64,000 bases of DNA from Acidobacteriota bacterium. Its GTDB lineage: Bacteria > Acidobacteriota > Holophagae > Acanthopleuribacterales > Acanthopleuribacteraceae. This document shows positions 33,655-43,189 of this stretch, piece after piece. How positions within the stretch are numbered: position 1 is the stretch's first letter; every line of letters starts with the position of its first letter. Location: NCBI GenBank assembly GCA_020637335.1, contig JACJWC010000003.1, positions 124,001-188,000 on the forward strand, in the 5' to 3' direction. Under the pieces are notes generated by a model. That model did no database searches, was not told the origin of the DNA, and was given only the letters and a program-made list of their open reading frames with translations. The position numbers and the translations under genes are program-made.

Positions 33655-35142
33655 TTAAGGTTTGGCGACGCAGGTGATTTCTAAAGCCTGGGTTTGTTCC
33701 AAAACCGTGACATAAAGTTTTAACGACAGCTCTTTTTTGCCTGTAGGCCAGGTCCCAGTCAGATTACCCAGGTCAGAGATATGCAGAGATTCAGGCCCCG
33801 AATCGAGTAGGAAGCGGATTGGGCAATTAGCATCCTGTGCGATTAAGTACATGTCCAAAGGTTCGTTTGTTGGGAATTCCAATCGGGTTGGGATCCCCAA
33901 TGTTTCGGACCACTGACCTTCTAAGATAGTCTCTGAAATAAGGGAGTCGGGATGTTCACACAAAACTTGGATGGCACGATAAAACGGCTGACCTGTCCGA
34001 TCTGCCACAAAGGGCAAATGATTTTGGTCTGAAGCCTTGGCCGTTGGCTCAACGCCTTGGTATTGGATCGATCCATTTTCGTCCACGACATATGCCGACC
34101 CGCTCGCAGGATCTTTGGCACCAAGCTGATCCAAAGCTTCTTTGAGCTTAGCACCTGATAGCGGGATTTGATTGGTTTCTAAAACAGCCTGCGCTTTAAG
34201 CAAATCCAATTGAACCTTAACCCAGGCCCTTTTTTCAAATATAGCCTTAAACCGCCCAACGCCTGTCGTATAGACCAGAATTTTGCCCATAGCGTTGGGT
34301 GCTGAACGATCTATTTTAGGCGCCGCCATTTCAAAGGAGATTTCATTTAAGGGCAACCCAACTTGTTTGACCAACTGATCATACTGATCATACAAATCAA
34401 TTTGAGTCAGGTACCAATTGTAGGATCCCATCAACCTCGTAAGCATCCGCTGTGACCAGGCGGCATCTTTCATGAAAATTTTCGGATTCAAAAACGCTGC
34501 CTCATTTTGAAATTCGGCCCATAGCGAACGCTTCCAGGGCGCATCTTCAAAATCAAAGTCCAGCAAACTCAAAAACGCATTGGTTGAAAGGGTTCCTTCC
34601 ATTCTTTGACATTCAAGGATTCGACTCATGAGGGATACAAAAACCATTTGAGATAGTAAATCGGGAGCGCCATAAAAGAAGCGAGCCAACACAATCGAAC
34701 GCCGCAGGCTCTCCTTATCGTGGTGAATTGCATAATGAGCCAGCAGGTAATTGACGAGTTTGACAGCGCCATTCAACTGGGGCATGTTGTCCATCATTCT
34801 CCCGCCGGGATAGCGCCAGCATCGAGGGTCGTAGGACTGGGTTAAGGCATTTTCCAAGGCTGACCAACCCTCTTCGTCAATGGAATAGGTTGCGAGTTGA
34901 TCCGTCAGATCAGGCCGGCTCATCAAGAGAACCGGTCCGCCGGGAAAGGATTCAAAGGGCGCGCAGAAGGCTCGTAAGTGTTCATAAGCCTGATCGGCCG
35001 GATCTCGCGGCAGCAATCGCCACTGTTCGGCAACCTGCGGCACCTGATCACGACCCAGTACTTGGCTTCGATGGTAAACCCAGCCGTACCAAACCGCAAT
35101 TAAGCCAAGTCCCAAGATCGGGATCAACCATTTCCGCTTCAT
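33655..35142 (-). CDS. Membrane-anchored protein of unknown function
   Basis: 495 residues from ATG 35142, behind GGGGGA. One N-terminal membrane helix (about 4-22) is followed by a long periplasmic region with no clear domain. It is helix-rich in the first 300 residues (DDLL-like helices, many Trp, Tyr, Arg) and strand-like near the end. Recognisable repeat motifs or catalytic groups are absent. The style (PDLTDQL, HYAIHHDKESLRRSIVLARF) recalls uncharacterised secreted proteins of Acidobacteriota and Planctomycetota. It lies between recR and the rhomboid gene, with a 41-base gap to the latter, so the rhomboid and this gene may share a transcript. Confidence 0.65.
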   Translation of the reverse strand: MKRKWLIPILGLGLIAVWYGWVYHRSQVLGRDQVPQVAEQWRLLPRDPADQAYEHLRAFCAPFESFPGGPVLLMSRPDLTDQLATYSIDEEGWSALENALTQSYDPRCWRYPGGRMMDNMPQLNGAVKLVNYLLAHYAIHHDKESLRRSIVLARFFYGAPDLLSQMVFVSLMSRILECQRMEGTLSTNAFLSLLDFDFEDAPWKRSLWAEFQNEAAFLNPKIFMKDAAWSQRMLTRLMGSYNWYLTQIDLYDQYDQLVKQVGLPLNEISFEMAAPKIDRSAPNAMGKILVYTTGVGRFKAIFEKRAWVKVQLDLLKAQAVLETNQIPLSGAKLKEALDQLGAKDPASGSAYVVDENGSIQYQGVEPTAKASDQNHLPFVADRTGQPFYRAIQVLCEHPDSLISETILEGQWSETLGIPTRLEFPTNEPLDMYLIAQDANCPIRFLLDSGPESLHISDLGNLTGTWPTGKKELSLKLYVTVLEQTQALEITCVAKP

Positions 35143-35183
35143 TGATTCCCCCACAGCTGTTTTGCCTCATTCTACACAAGAGT

Positions 35184-37100
35184 CTAACCAACAGCCTCTT
35201 GTGCTTGGCCGGAATGCTTGGCCTCGGCAAAGGCCTGTTCCGACCGGAATCGCGGAATGCTGCCCGCTGCCAACTGGTCCCGTCCATTGGCCAAACCATC
35301 TCGAGCCTGATCCGCTAATTGACGTACCAAATTGCAGAATTGGTCCAGGACCGAATGGCCCGGTAAGCGGTGCGATTGCAATTCCATGTCGGGTCCACTG
35401 AAGCGCAAATACATGGCGCGACCCCGCGAGTCCATTTCCAGTTCCAGAAAGGGAATACAGCCCTGTCCTTCAACCATGGCGCCCCAAGCCACCCGGCGCA
35501 AGGCGCGAAACGGAGCTTTTTGCGCACCCGCCGCCTCGGCCACAGTGAAAACAAGTGCATCGCGCTCCACCCCAATTAAGCGCGCGGCAAAAGTTTGAGC
35601 CGGTAAGGGTCTTTGATGAACCGGTTTTTCGACCGGAACTGGCGGCAGCTTTTCTTTCTCAACTGCAGCAACTGCAGGGGGTTGCGACAACTCAGATTCA
35701 GGAGCAAAGCCAGGAGGATGCGGCAAGCTGAGGAAGGCTGGGATGAGGCGCTGCTGCTGAAGGTCGGGAAATGAACGCAGAACTTTCAACATGCGATCTG
35801 CCAAGGCTCGCGATCCCAAATCGATCTTGCGCTCAAAGGCCGTTAACAAAACTTCAATCAGTTCGGGGCTTTGGATCCCGCTTTCACTCAGCTTGATTAA
35901 GTGGTTGATACTCGGCTTGAAGCTGCCGTCCCGACGCAACATCAACAACATCGGTTCGACTAAGATTGGCCACTGGTTCCTGCGCTGAACGGCCAGGACC
36001 AGTGCCGTGAAATTGCGTTTGGTCTGAACAGGATCATCCATTTCTAAGCTCAGATGGAAACGTCGGATGTGCGTTTCCAGTGGGCAATCATCATGCAGGC
36101 AGACCTGATTCAAGACGGCCATGGCTTTGTCGAATTGACCGGCCTGGACCCATTTATCCACCTCAAAACTCTGTTTTACAGGATCTGCTGCAGGCGCCTT
36201 GCTCTTTGTCGCGGCAAAGTCCCAACCGATTAATTTGAACAAAAAAGCTGTGGCCAAACCAAAACCAAAGCCTGCGATATGTGCGGAATAGGCCACATTG
36301 GAGGAATCGCCATCCACCCATTGAGCCAGGATCTGCAAGCCGACCCAGAACGGGATGACCAAATAGGCTGGCGCTTGAAAGGTGCCGCGCCACCACACGT
36401 TGAAGTAATACCAGAAGGTTATTTTGACCCGACCAAAATAAACCAAAAACAAGCCGAGCAAACCCGAAATCGCGCCCGATGCACCCATCAAGGTGCCGGG
36501 CCGGTAGCTCATGCCCAAAAATACCATCGTGGCAAACAGACCTGCAGCCAGGTAAAAACCCAAGAAACGCAACCGACCCAACCGATCCTCTAGAAAGGGA
36601 GCCGCAAGTTAAAAAAACAGCAGGTTGCCAAAAAGATGGAACCAATCGGCATGCAAAAAGAGGCTGGTTAAAAAATTCAGTGGTTTAGGGTGCTGGACCG
36701 AGAGTCCCCAGCGTTGGGTAAAAATATTTGCAAAAGCCGTTTCGGTATCGGTCATTAAGTCCACCAGTTGGGCTTGTTCCTCCGCCAGTTCTGAGACAGA
36801 CAAAAAATAATCGCCGTCCGGCCCCGACACGGTCAAAATTCCATCTGAATCCGGTTCCAGGTATTGAGGAGATCCATCGCCCAACACCTTGTGGAGATAA
36901 GGAATTTCTGACTGCGGCAGATTAAGATAGGGATGAGCAGCCCAGTAATGGCGCAAGGCACCGAGCTTTTGTTCAAAAACCTTGTCCTGTCGGCTCGACT
37001 GATGCAGGATTTGCACGCCCAAACACAGCAGGGCAATCGCAATCGAAACATAGGGAATCCGCTTAACACTACCCATCTCATGACCGACAGGAATAATCAT
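35184..37100 (-). pseudogene. Rhomboid-family intramembrane serine protease, interrupted by an in-frame TAA
   Basis: The reading frame from ATG 37100 (behind AGGAGGTGG) gives a membrane helix and a rhomboid start, ending in HADWFHLFGNLLFF before TAA 36611-36609. The same frame continues without a shift: LAAPFLEDRLGRLRFLGFYL, then the catalytic Ser in MGASGAISGLLG and the catalytic His in YSAHIAGFGFGLA, and ends at 35184. In other rhomboids the stop position holds a hydrophobic residue (often Trp) of the same helix, so one codon has become a stop. The long cytoplasmic tail (about 300 residues) has no known domain. If the TAA is real, the protease is inactive unless the stop is read through. 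Confidence 0.8.
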
Positions 37101-37280
37101 CGAATAACCACCTCCTAAATTTCCGGCCTTTTCTTGCCAACGCCTCAAACGCATTATCGCAAATTTACCAAAAAAGTTGCATTTTAAGTTTTTCTGATTC
37201 TCTTCTAGACTTCAAAGCCTTGGTCCAAAATGGGATTTGACGAATCAATGGCGCTTTCGATGGCAATGCGGGAGGTCAGA

Positions 37281-38984
37281 ATGAAAATGCACAAAGCGGC
37301 GCAAGTCTTAGTATTAGGACTTCTCTTTTTCGGGTCCGTCATGGCCCAAGTAACCGTTGATGTCGCTAACGAAAGTGACCTTACAACGGCTATTAACGAT
37401 GCTAATTCCGACAGCATGAACGCCTACATTCTTGAGCTGACTGCGGATATTGAGTTGACGGCCTCGCTGCCACTGGTCACCAGTGAAATCACCATCCAAC
37501 CCGACCCCATGGTCGCACCAGGCGTTCGCATTTTTCGCTCCTCTATGGGAGGAACTCCCAATTTTCGGATTTTTACCATCGGCGCGAATGGCACGGAAAA
37601 AGGAAATCTAACCTTGATCGACCTGGTCTTAGAAAACGGTTTCGTTCAAGGCGGCACCGCTCGGGGCGGGTGCATTGAAGTGCGGGACAATGGCGCATTG
37701 GATGCCAACCGAACCCGAGTCCATGCCATTCGCTGCACGTTTCGCAATAATCAGGTTTTGGGCTCTGGTTCCTCAAACGCCCATGGCCAAGGTGGTGCCA
37801 TTTATGGCGGATTTGACTCCTTTGTCCTCCTCGATGATTGTATTTTCGATAACAACAAGTGCCAAGGCTCCAATACCTCTTTCAACAATGCGGGCCAGGG
37901 CGCTGGGGGGGCACTTTTTTTCAATCGATCGGGATTAGGGCAAAGCGTTGCCGCTTTCATCACAGGTTGCACCTTCGAGAACAACACCGCCCAGGGCGGA
38001 AACTCCAACACAACCGAAGGCGAGGCGGTAGGTGGGGCTCTGTGTTCCTACGAGGCCAAAATCACCTTAAGCGGCAGTACTTTCATCAACAATCAGGCAA
38101 AAGGGGGTTCCGGTGGGTCGATGGGTGGACTGGCCCGCGGCGGTGCCATCTTTATTCAAGACCCGGAAGCTTCGGCAAACCAGACCATTACCAATTGTCG
38201 CTTTTAGCAGAATGGTGCGCTCGGGGGTAATGGCCGTGAAGCCCAGGGCGGTGGCCTTTTTATCTTCTTTCTAGGCTCCACGGGTCCCACCACACTTACA
38301 AACTTGGTTTTCATAGGCAACCACGTCTCACTTGGAAGTGGCAATGCCGGGAGGGGCGGAGGGTTCTGGACCAACGGGACTACTGTCACCGCAACGGGCC
38401 TCGAGTTTGTCGAGAATACAGCGACGACAGCAGGTGGCGCCATTTTTGGTCAGGGCGGCGCGATGAATATCAGCGACAGCTGTTTCATCCGCAATAGCGA
38501 TACAGCGTTTTTTGTAAACACGGGCACTTTTGTGGCCGATGACAATTGGTGGGGTCACCCGGCTGGACCGGGCCCGCCCGGTGATACCAAAAACGCAAAC
38601 GTTACGGTGAATAGCAGCTTGGTCGAGCCCCCACCGGGCGCTGACTGTCAAGCCACTCAAACCTATAATTGCGAATTGGCAACCCTAACACCTGGCATGG
38701 CAGCTAATACCTTTGACATTCAATTTTCCACCGGTGAAGCAGGCTTTACCGGTTTAGCGTTCATGGCAGGAACCGATGTCACCTTCAACGGATTCACCCC
38801 TGCAGGCTGCGAAAACAGCGGGACGGATCAAACCTGCACGGCATCAGTGACCATAACCAATCCGGGTAGCCCGAATATCTCTGCACGTTTCGTGGTTAGA
38901 ACCAACCTGACCGGACCCTCTACCTGTATGTTCACCAATGCAAACGGTCTGCCTGTGGAGTTAATGTCCTTCGAAGTGGAATAG
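37281..38984 (+). pseudogene. Secreted parallel beta-helix protein, interrupted by an in-frame TAG
   Basis: The frame from ATG 37281 (behind GGGAGG) has a signal peptide ending AQ near residue 23 and then right-handed beta-helix turns like those of polymorphic outer-membrane proteins: CTFRNNQVLGSG, CIFDNNKCQGSN, CTFENNTAQGGN, STFINNQAKGGS, each with a GGA(I/L) strand. TAG 38205-38207 falls where a turn has CRF-stop-QNGALGGNG. The same frame continues (AQGGGLFIFFLGSTGPTT) to TAA/TAG-free turns and stops at 38984. The tail after about residue 450 is a beta domain with paired cysteines ending in VELMSFEVE. Without the stop the protein would be 567 residues. A GAG or CAG to TAG change would explain it. 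Confidence 0.8.
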
Positions 38985-39090
38985 GGATAACGACTCTCAG
39001 CAGCCAAATCACAGTGAAGGAAAATTAAGCCTCAAACGCATGGTTTAGGAAAGGGCTTCTGAAATTTTTCCGCTGGGTTGGGATTGCTTT

Positions 39091-39096
39091 TATAAT
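39091..39096 (+). promoter_or_regulatory. Possible -10 box before nagZ
   Basis: A perfect TATAAT lies 27 bases before the nagZ start. No convincing -35 hexamer was found at 16-18 bases upstream, so the call rests on the -10 alone. Confidence 0.3.
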
Positions 39097-39122
39097 GCCC
39101 GGAACTTGGTGGAGGTTTGGCG

Positions 39123-40154
39123 ATGCTGCGTTTACCGCTTATTGTGGGATTTCAAGGTTTGGAGCCTGATTGGGTTTGGCTGGAACGGGTTCGACCGGCC
39201 GGGGTCATTCTGTTTACCCGCAACTTTCAGGATCTAGAACAATTGCGCAAACTTACCCTGGATCTGCACCGTTTTGACCCGCACCTGTTCATTGTCATTG
39301 ATCAAGAGGGCGGTCGAGTCAACAGACTTAAAACCCTGTTGGGCGAGTTTCCGGGTCCACCCAGCATGCACACACCTGAAATTGCCCGGCAAAACGGCTA
39401 TGTTATGGGCCAGCTCTTACGCAGCCTGGCCATTGATTTCAACTTTGCCCCAGTCATTGATCTCAACTACGGAAATCCTGGCAACGCGCTGGATTTACGC
39501 TATTTAGGTTCTGACCCGGAGGAGGTAGCGCTCAAAGCGGTGGCCTATGTGAAAGGCCTGCGTAAAGCTGGAATTGAAGGTTGTCTCAAACATTTTCCCG
39601 GATTAGGCAGCACAATTCCGGACAGCCATTTCCACTTACCTACTCTGGAGTTGCCCGAATCACAGTGGCAACAACAAGAAGCAAAGGTGTATCAGCGCTG
39701 CGCACAATTGGGCATGCACAATGTGCCCATCATGGTCGGCCATTGTACGATCCCGTTCTGGGATCAAGAAATCGCCACCTTGTCCGGTCACACGGCCAAA
39801 GCCGCTCAAGCACTCGGGCATCAAGGCATGTTGATCAGCGATGACTTTGAAATGAAAGCACTGGACCAGACTCGCTTACCCGAACTGACCCTCCAGGCTT
39901 TGGAGAATGGGCTCGATTTGGTAATTGTCTGCCACCGAGCGGATCTCATTGAATCAATTGCGGATGCGTTACGCGAACAACCCCAAATACTGGCCCAAAA
40001 ACATCAGCGTATCAACACATTTGACCAGCACTTGGTCCAGCTCAAAGCTCAATCGCCACAACCCCCCTTCGAGAAAGCATTAGCAGATTGGCAGGCATTT
40101 GCTTCGGGCAGCCAGTCTGAGCAGCAGGATTTTCACGCTTTTTTGGATACCTGA
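39123..40154 (+). CDS. nagZ: Beta-N-acetylhexosaminidase NagZ (GH3)
   Basis: 343 residues from ATG 39123, with GGAGG 7 bases upstream. The GH3 NagZ landmarks are present: FIVIDQEGGRVNRL, FAPVIDLNYG, CLKHFPGLGSTIPDSH (the catalytic His loop, KHFPG-G-x-x-x-D-SH), MVGHCTIPFWDQE and the nucleophile segment ISDDFEMKAL. It removes N-acetylglucosamine from anhydromuropeptides in cell-wall recycling. The length matches cytosolic NagZ and no signal peptide is seen. It is convergent with argH; the two stops are one base apart. Confidence 0.93.
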   Translation: MLRLPLIVGFQGLEPDWVWLERVRPAGVILFTRNFQDLEQLRKLTLDLHRFDPHLFIVIDQEGGRVNRLKTLLGEFPGPPSMHTPEIARQNGYVMGQLLRSLAIDFNFAPVIDLNYGNPGNALDLRYLGSDPEEVALKAVAYVKGLRKAGIEGCLKHFPGLGSTIPDSHFHLPTLELPESQWQQQEAKVYQRCAQLGMHNVPIMVGHCTIPFWDQEIATLSGHTAKAAQALGHQGMLISDDFEMKALDQTRLPELTLQALENGLDLVIVCHRADLIESIADALREQPQILAQKHQRINTFDQHLVQLKAQSPQPPFEKALADWQAFASGSQSEQQDFHAFLDT

Positions 40155-40155
40155 C

Positions 40156-41457
40156 TTAGGTTTGGGGTCGCAAACGAGCGCGGCAACTGCGGATCGGTTC
40201 AAAAAAGTCTTCAGGCAAATCCGGCAAAGCTGCCTTGGCCACACCCGGCAGGCCCAGTGGGTGACTACTGGCCTGATAGACCCATTCCGCGACTTGATGA
40301 TGCGCTTGACGCAGAGGCACACCCTTGGCCAGCAGGAACTCCATCAGATCCGTTGCCAACAAACTGGGGTCGCCAGCCGCTTGGATCATCGTTTCCGCCT
40401 GAAGTTCAAGTCCGTCCAAAATGGCCGGCAGGGCCACAAAAAAGGCATCCAGTTGGGCGCAAATACCAAACAACATGGGTTTGTCTTCTTGCAGATCTTT
40501 CATGTAGCCCATCGGTAAATTTTTGGTCAAGGCCAGAAGCCCGTTGTAATGGCCGAGCGCCGTGCTGACCTTGCCTCGCAAGAGCTCACACAGGTCCGGG
40601 TTGCGTTTTTGCGGCATCATACTCGAACCGGTCGTAACGGTGTTATTGAAGCGCAGAAAACCAAATTCCCGCGTATTCCACAAAATTAAATCTTCCAATA
40701 ATCGAGACACTTCCAGCATCCAATGCACGGCCAAGCCGGAAAACTCCAACCATTCCGAACGCAGTGAAACCGTGGCAAGCGGCGAAACGGAGGCATGCTC
40801 AAACCCCAGCATTTTGGCTTCAAATGCATAATCCAAGGGTAAAGTGGAGGCATTAATAGCGCCAGCACCCATGGGACACTCTTTTCGCAAGCGTTGAAAG
40901 AAGGCCAATAACTGATCGAGTCGTCGCTGCCATGTCACCCGGTGTGCGGCCCAGTATTGGTGCAGGAAGATCGGTTGTGCGCGTTGCAGATGGGTGTAGG
41001 CCGGTAGTAGGGTCTCGCCTGCTGCCTGTTCCAAACCCGCCAACTGTTGGGTTAGCCGGTGCATGTGTTGGATCCATTGGTGGACCTGATCGACCAGGAA
41101 CAATTTGACATCCAACAGGACCTGTTCGTTGCGCGAGCGACCGGTGTGCAGGTTGGCACCGATCGGCCCCACCTTCTCGCAGAGCAGCCGCTCTAACCAG
41201 CCGTGTACATCCTCATCGCGATCTTGTGGTTGATGGACAGCCTGTTTCAACTCGGTTTCCAGACTGTCCAATCCCGTTTGAATCGTTTCAAAATCCGCTT
41301 CGGAAATCAGGCCAACCTTGCGCAGCATGTGCATGCGCACCCGACTGCCACTTAAATCGTAGGGCCACAACACCCAGTCGAAATCGATACTGCGGTGCAT
41401 GGCGTGCAATTCGGGCGAGAGTCCTTGGTTGAGCGCTGTTTTCCAGACTTCGGTCAC
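40156..41457 (-). CDS. argH: Argininosuccinate lyase
   Basis: 433 residues, GTG start. The enzyme splits argininosuccinate into arginine and fumarate, the last step of arginine synthesis. Visible signatures: DEDVHGWLER, GANLHTGRSRNEQ, PAYTHLQRAQPIFLHQYW (catalytic His-containing segment) and the superfamily loop GSSMMPQKRNPDLCELLRGK. The GTG overlaps the argG stop by four bases (GTGA), so the genes are translationally coupled. The protein is slightly shorter than the E. coli enzyme (457) at its C terminus. Confidence 0.95.
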   Translation of the reverse strand: MTEVWKTALNQGLSPELHAMHRSIDFDWVLWPYDLSGSRVRMHMLRKVGLISEADFETIQTGLDSLETELKQAVHQPQDRDEDVHGWLERLLCEKVGPIGANLHTGRSRNEQVLLDVKLFLVDQVHQWIQHMHRLTQQLAGLEQAAGETLLPAYTHLQRAQPIFLHQYWAAHRVTWQRRLDQLLAFFQRLRKECPMGAGAINASTLPLDYAFEAKMLGFEHASVSPLATVSLRSEWLEFSGLAVHWMLEVSRLLEDLILWNTREFGFLRFNNTVTTGSSMMPQKRNPDLCELLRGKVSTALGHYNGLLALTKNLPMGYMKDLQEDKPMLFGICAQLDAFFVALPAILDGLELQAETMIQAAGDPSLLATDLMEFLLAKGVPLRQAHHQVAEWVYQASSHPLGLPGVAKAALPDLPEDFFEPIRSCRARLRPQT

Positions 41458-42641
41458 AATGAAACTCCAAGACTTTGCGCAACCGGCGGTTGGCTGTGGT
41501 GTTGCAGGTGCTGGAAGAAAACCAACGCTTCACTGAACTGGCTCGGCCATTCCTGCATGTGTGAGAAGCCTCCTAATTTATCACTGAACAGGTTGGGCGT
41601 TGCTACCCTGCTCTGAATGAAGGGTTGGGCGCCTACGATTTTGATTTGGATCGTACCCTTTGTGTTTTGGTAGAGGGATTTGGCCGCAGCTTCATAGGCA
41701 ACCTGAATCGGATGTTGCCAAACACCTTGGTAAAGCAGCGTTCCGACTTTTTGGCCCATTTGATCCAACACATCCAAGGTCGGTTTTGGGAACCAGCATT
41801 TGTTTAAGGCTGCCCGAGCGAAATAAAGCAAAGATCCGGCAGGTGTGTGGTAGATTCCCCGTGATTTCAGGCCATTGGTTCGGGTTTCGATCAGGTCCAA
41901 CCAGCCAAATCCAGTCTGTTTGACCCCTTCGTTCAGCTTCTGAATCATCGCCAGCGCTGTCATGTCCTGGCCGTTTAGTTGAGTCGGCAGACCGTTTTCA
42001 AATGTAATTGAACATTCCAAAGGCCCCATTTTGGTCATGGCATTTTGAAAGAAGTCGGGTAAAGCAAGGTCCAATTGCTCCAGACAGCCACCTTCATACG
42101 AGCTGTGCCAGAGATTGGCATCAATCGAGTAATCGAAACTTTTCTTGGCGATCTGGACCCCAGCCGATTCCACCCATTGCAAGGCATCTTCCCGCCCCCC
42201 ACACTTCCATTCCCGCCAGGGCGAAATGATTTGCAGGCCCGGCGCCAGAATTTTGATGCGTTGCTCAAAACGCAGGTAATCGTTGCCTTTCCCGGTTGCG
42301 CCATGACACACCGCAGATGCGCCAGACTCAAGCGCAGCCTCCACCAAGGCATCGGCAATAAACGGACGTGCAATGGCCGTGCCCAGCAAATAATCTTTTT
42401 CATAGGTCGCACCCAATTGGAGCATGGGTAAAATGCCCTTCTCCACCAACTCAGTCTTTTTGTCTGCAATGCTGACCTGATCTGCACCCAGCTGGTACGC
42501 GCGCAAACGCAAGGCTTCAAAATCTTCCTGCTGACCGACATCGACCAGGACCGCATGAACCCATGCCGCTTTCTCCTGTTTCAGCCAGGCCACTGCTGCT
42601 GAAGTATCCAATCCTCCGGAATAAGCCAAAACCACTTTCAT
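41454..42641 (-). CDS. argG: Argininosuccinate synthase
   Basis: 395 residues, standard for the short bacterial class. ATP PP-loop LAYSGGLDTSAAVAWL, then CHGATGKGNDYLRFEQ, PWREWKCGGREDALQW and SIDANLWHSSYEGGCLE are all family signatures. The enzyme condenses citrulline and aspartate. The ATG follows GAGGTGA. Transcription starts from the promoter at 42692-42720, which contains an ArgR-type operator. argH follows with a four-base overlap. The genes for earlier arginine steps are not in the window. Confidence 0.96.
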   Translation of the reverse strand: MKVVLAYSGGLDTSAAVAWLKQEKAAWVHAVLVDVGQQEDFEALRLRAYQLGADQVSIADKKTELVEKGILPMLQLGATYEKDYLLGTAIARPFIADALVEAALESGASAVCHGATGKGNDYLRFEQRIKILAPGLQIISPWREWKCGGREDALQWVESAGVQIAKKSFDYSIDANLWHSSYEGGCLEQLDLALPDFFQNAMTKMGPLECSITFENGLPTQLNGQDMTALAMIQKLNEGVKQTGFGWLDLIETRTNGLKSRGIYHTPAGSLLYFARAALNKCWFPKPTLDVLDQMGQKVGTLLYQGVWQHPIQVAYEAAAKSLYQNTKGTIQIKIVGAQPFIQSRVATPNLFSDKLGGFSHMQEWPSQFSEALVFFQHLQHHSQPPVAQSLGVSL

Positions 42642-42691
42642 AAATCACCTCGCTTATGCGCATACACTCGCATTAATCTGCAAGTTTTGGG

Positions 42692-42720
42692 ATATTATGC
42701 ATAGTTATTCGGATTGTCAA
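42692..42720 (-). promoter_or_regulatory. Promoter of argGH
   Basis: On the minus strand, TTGACA (42720-42715, perfect -35) and TAATAT (42697-42692) are 17 bases apart. The spacer is covered by an ARG-box-like sequence, which would let ArgR block RNA polymerase. The argG start lies 50 bases downstream. Confidence 0.75.
42696..42713. promoter_or_regulatory. ARG box operator inside the argGH promoter
   Basis: The 18-base element TATGCATAGTTATTCGGA matches the E. coli ARG box (wnTGAATwwwwATTCAnw) at nearly every conserved position; the differences are TGCAT for TGAAT and ATTCG for ATTCA. It lies across the -35/-10 spacer of argGH. Confidence 0.6.
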
Positions 42721-42758
42721 CAAAAAAATGAGGTTCAGGTTTCGGGCCCGCTCAAATT

Positions 42759-42776
42759 TATGCATAATATGCGCAT
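42759..42776. promoter_or_regulatory. Second ARG-box-like palindrome at the argR start
   Basis: TATGCATAATATGCGCAT is a related but weaker palindrome that overlaps the proposed argR start codon. A further TATGCGCATA occurs at 42655-42664 before argG. Together they would allow cooperative binding of an ArgR hexamer and autoregulation; this is inferred from spacing only. Confidence 0.4.
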
Positions 42777-43188
42777 GAACCCAGACATGTTGATTAAACG
42801 ATTGATTCAGGAACGGACCATCTCGACTCAAGCGGAGTTCCTGGACCTGCTGCACCAGTACGGCTGGGAGGTGAATCAGTCGACCTTGAGCCGCCATCTC
42901 AATCGCTTGGGCATTAAGAAAATTGAAGGTCAATACAGTTTGCCGCGCGATCCGGTCGCCGTCGCCATGAAGGCGCGGCTTATGACGGCGCCACCCAACC
43001 TGATCATTGTGCGTACTCGACCGGGCCACGCCCAAGCGGCGGCCTATCGCATTGATGCAGCTGGCATCGAGTTCATCCTCGGTTCGGTCGGTGGTGATGA
43101 CACGGTGTTTGTGGCGACCAAACCTGAACATTTAGACACGGTCTACACTGCTTTGGATCGCATGTTCGACACGGAGTCGGGGCCCTGA
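42775..43188 (+). CDS. argR: Arginine repressor ArgR
   Basis: 137 residues if ATG 42775 is used; the frame stays open to ATG 42697, and ATG codons at 42760 and 42769 are further choices, with no clear Shine-Dalgarno for any. An N-terminal winged helix (TISTQAEFLDLLHQYG, then STLSRHLNRLGIKKIEG) precedes the arginine-binding C-terminal domain with its GDDTVF motif (SVGGDDTVFVATKP). When arginine-bound, the hexamer represses arginine synthesis genes. It is divergent from argGH with operator-like palindromes between, and the next two genes follow closely. It is a little shorter than E. coli ArgR (156). Confidence 0.9.
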   Translation: MNPDMLIKRLIQERTISTQAEFLDLLHQYGWEVNQSTLSRHLNRLGIKKIEGQYSLPRDPVAVAMKARLMTAPPNLIIVRTRPGHAQAAAYRIDAAGIEFILGSVGGDDTVFVATKPEHLDTVYTALDRMFDTESGP

Positions 43189-43189
43189 A

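Noticed and set aside
36163..36645. Alternative minus frame across the rhomboid stop
   Set aside because: It reads through the break in a shifted frame but lacks rhomboid motifs; the real parts are in one frame separated by TAA.
39061..39090. Sigma-54 promoter before nagZ (TGG...TTGC)
   Set aside because: The GG and GC elements are nine, not ten, bases apart, so it does not fit the -24/-12 spacing.
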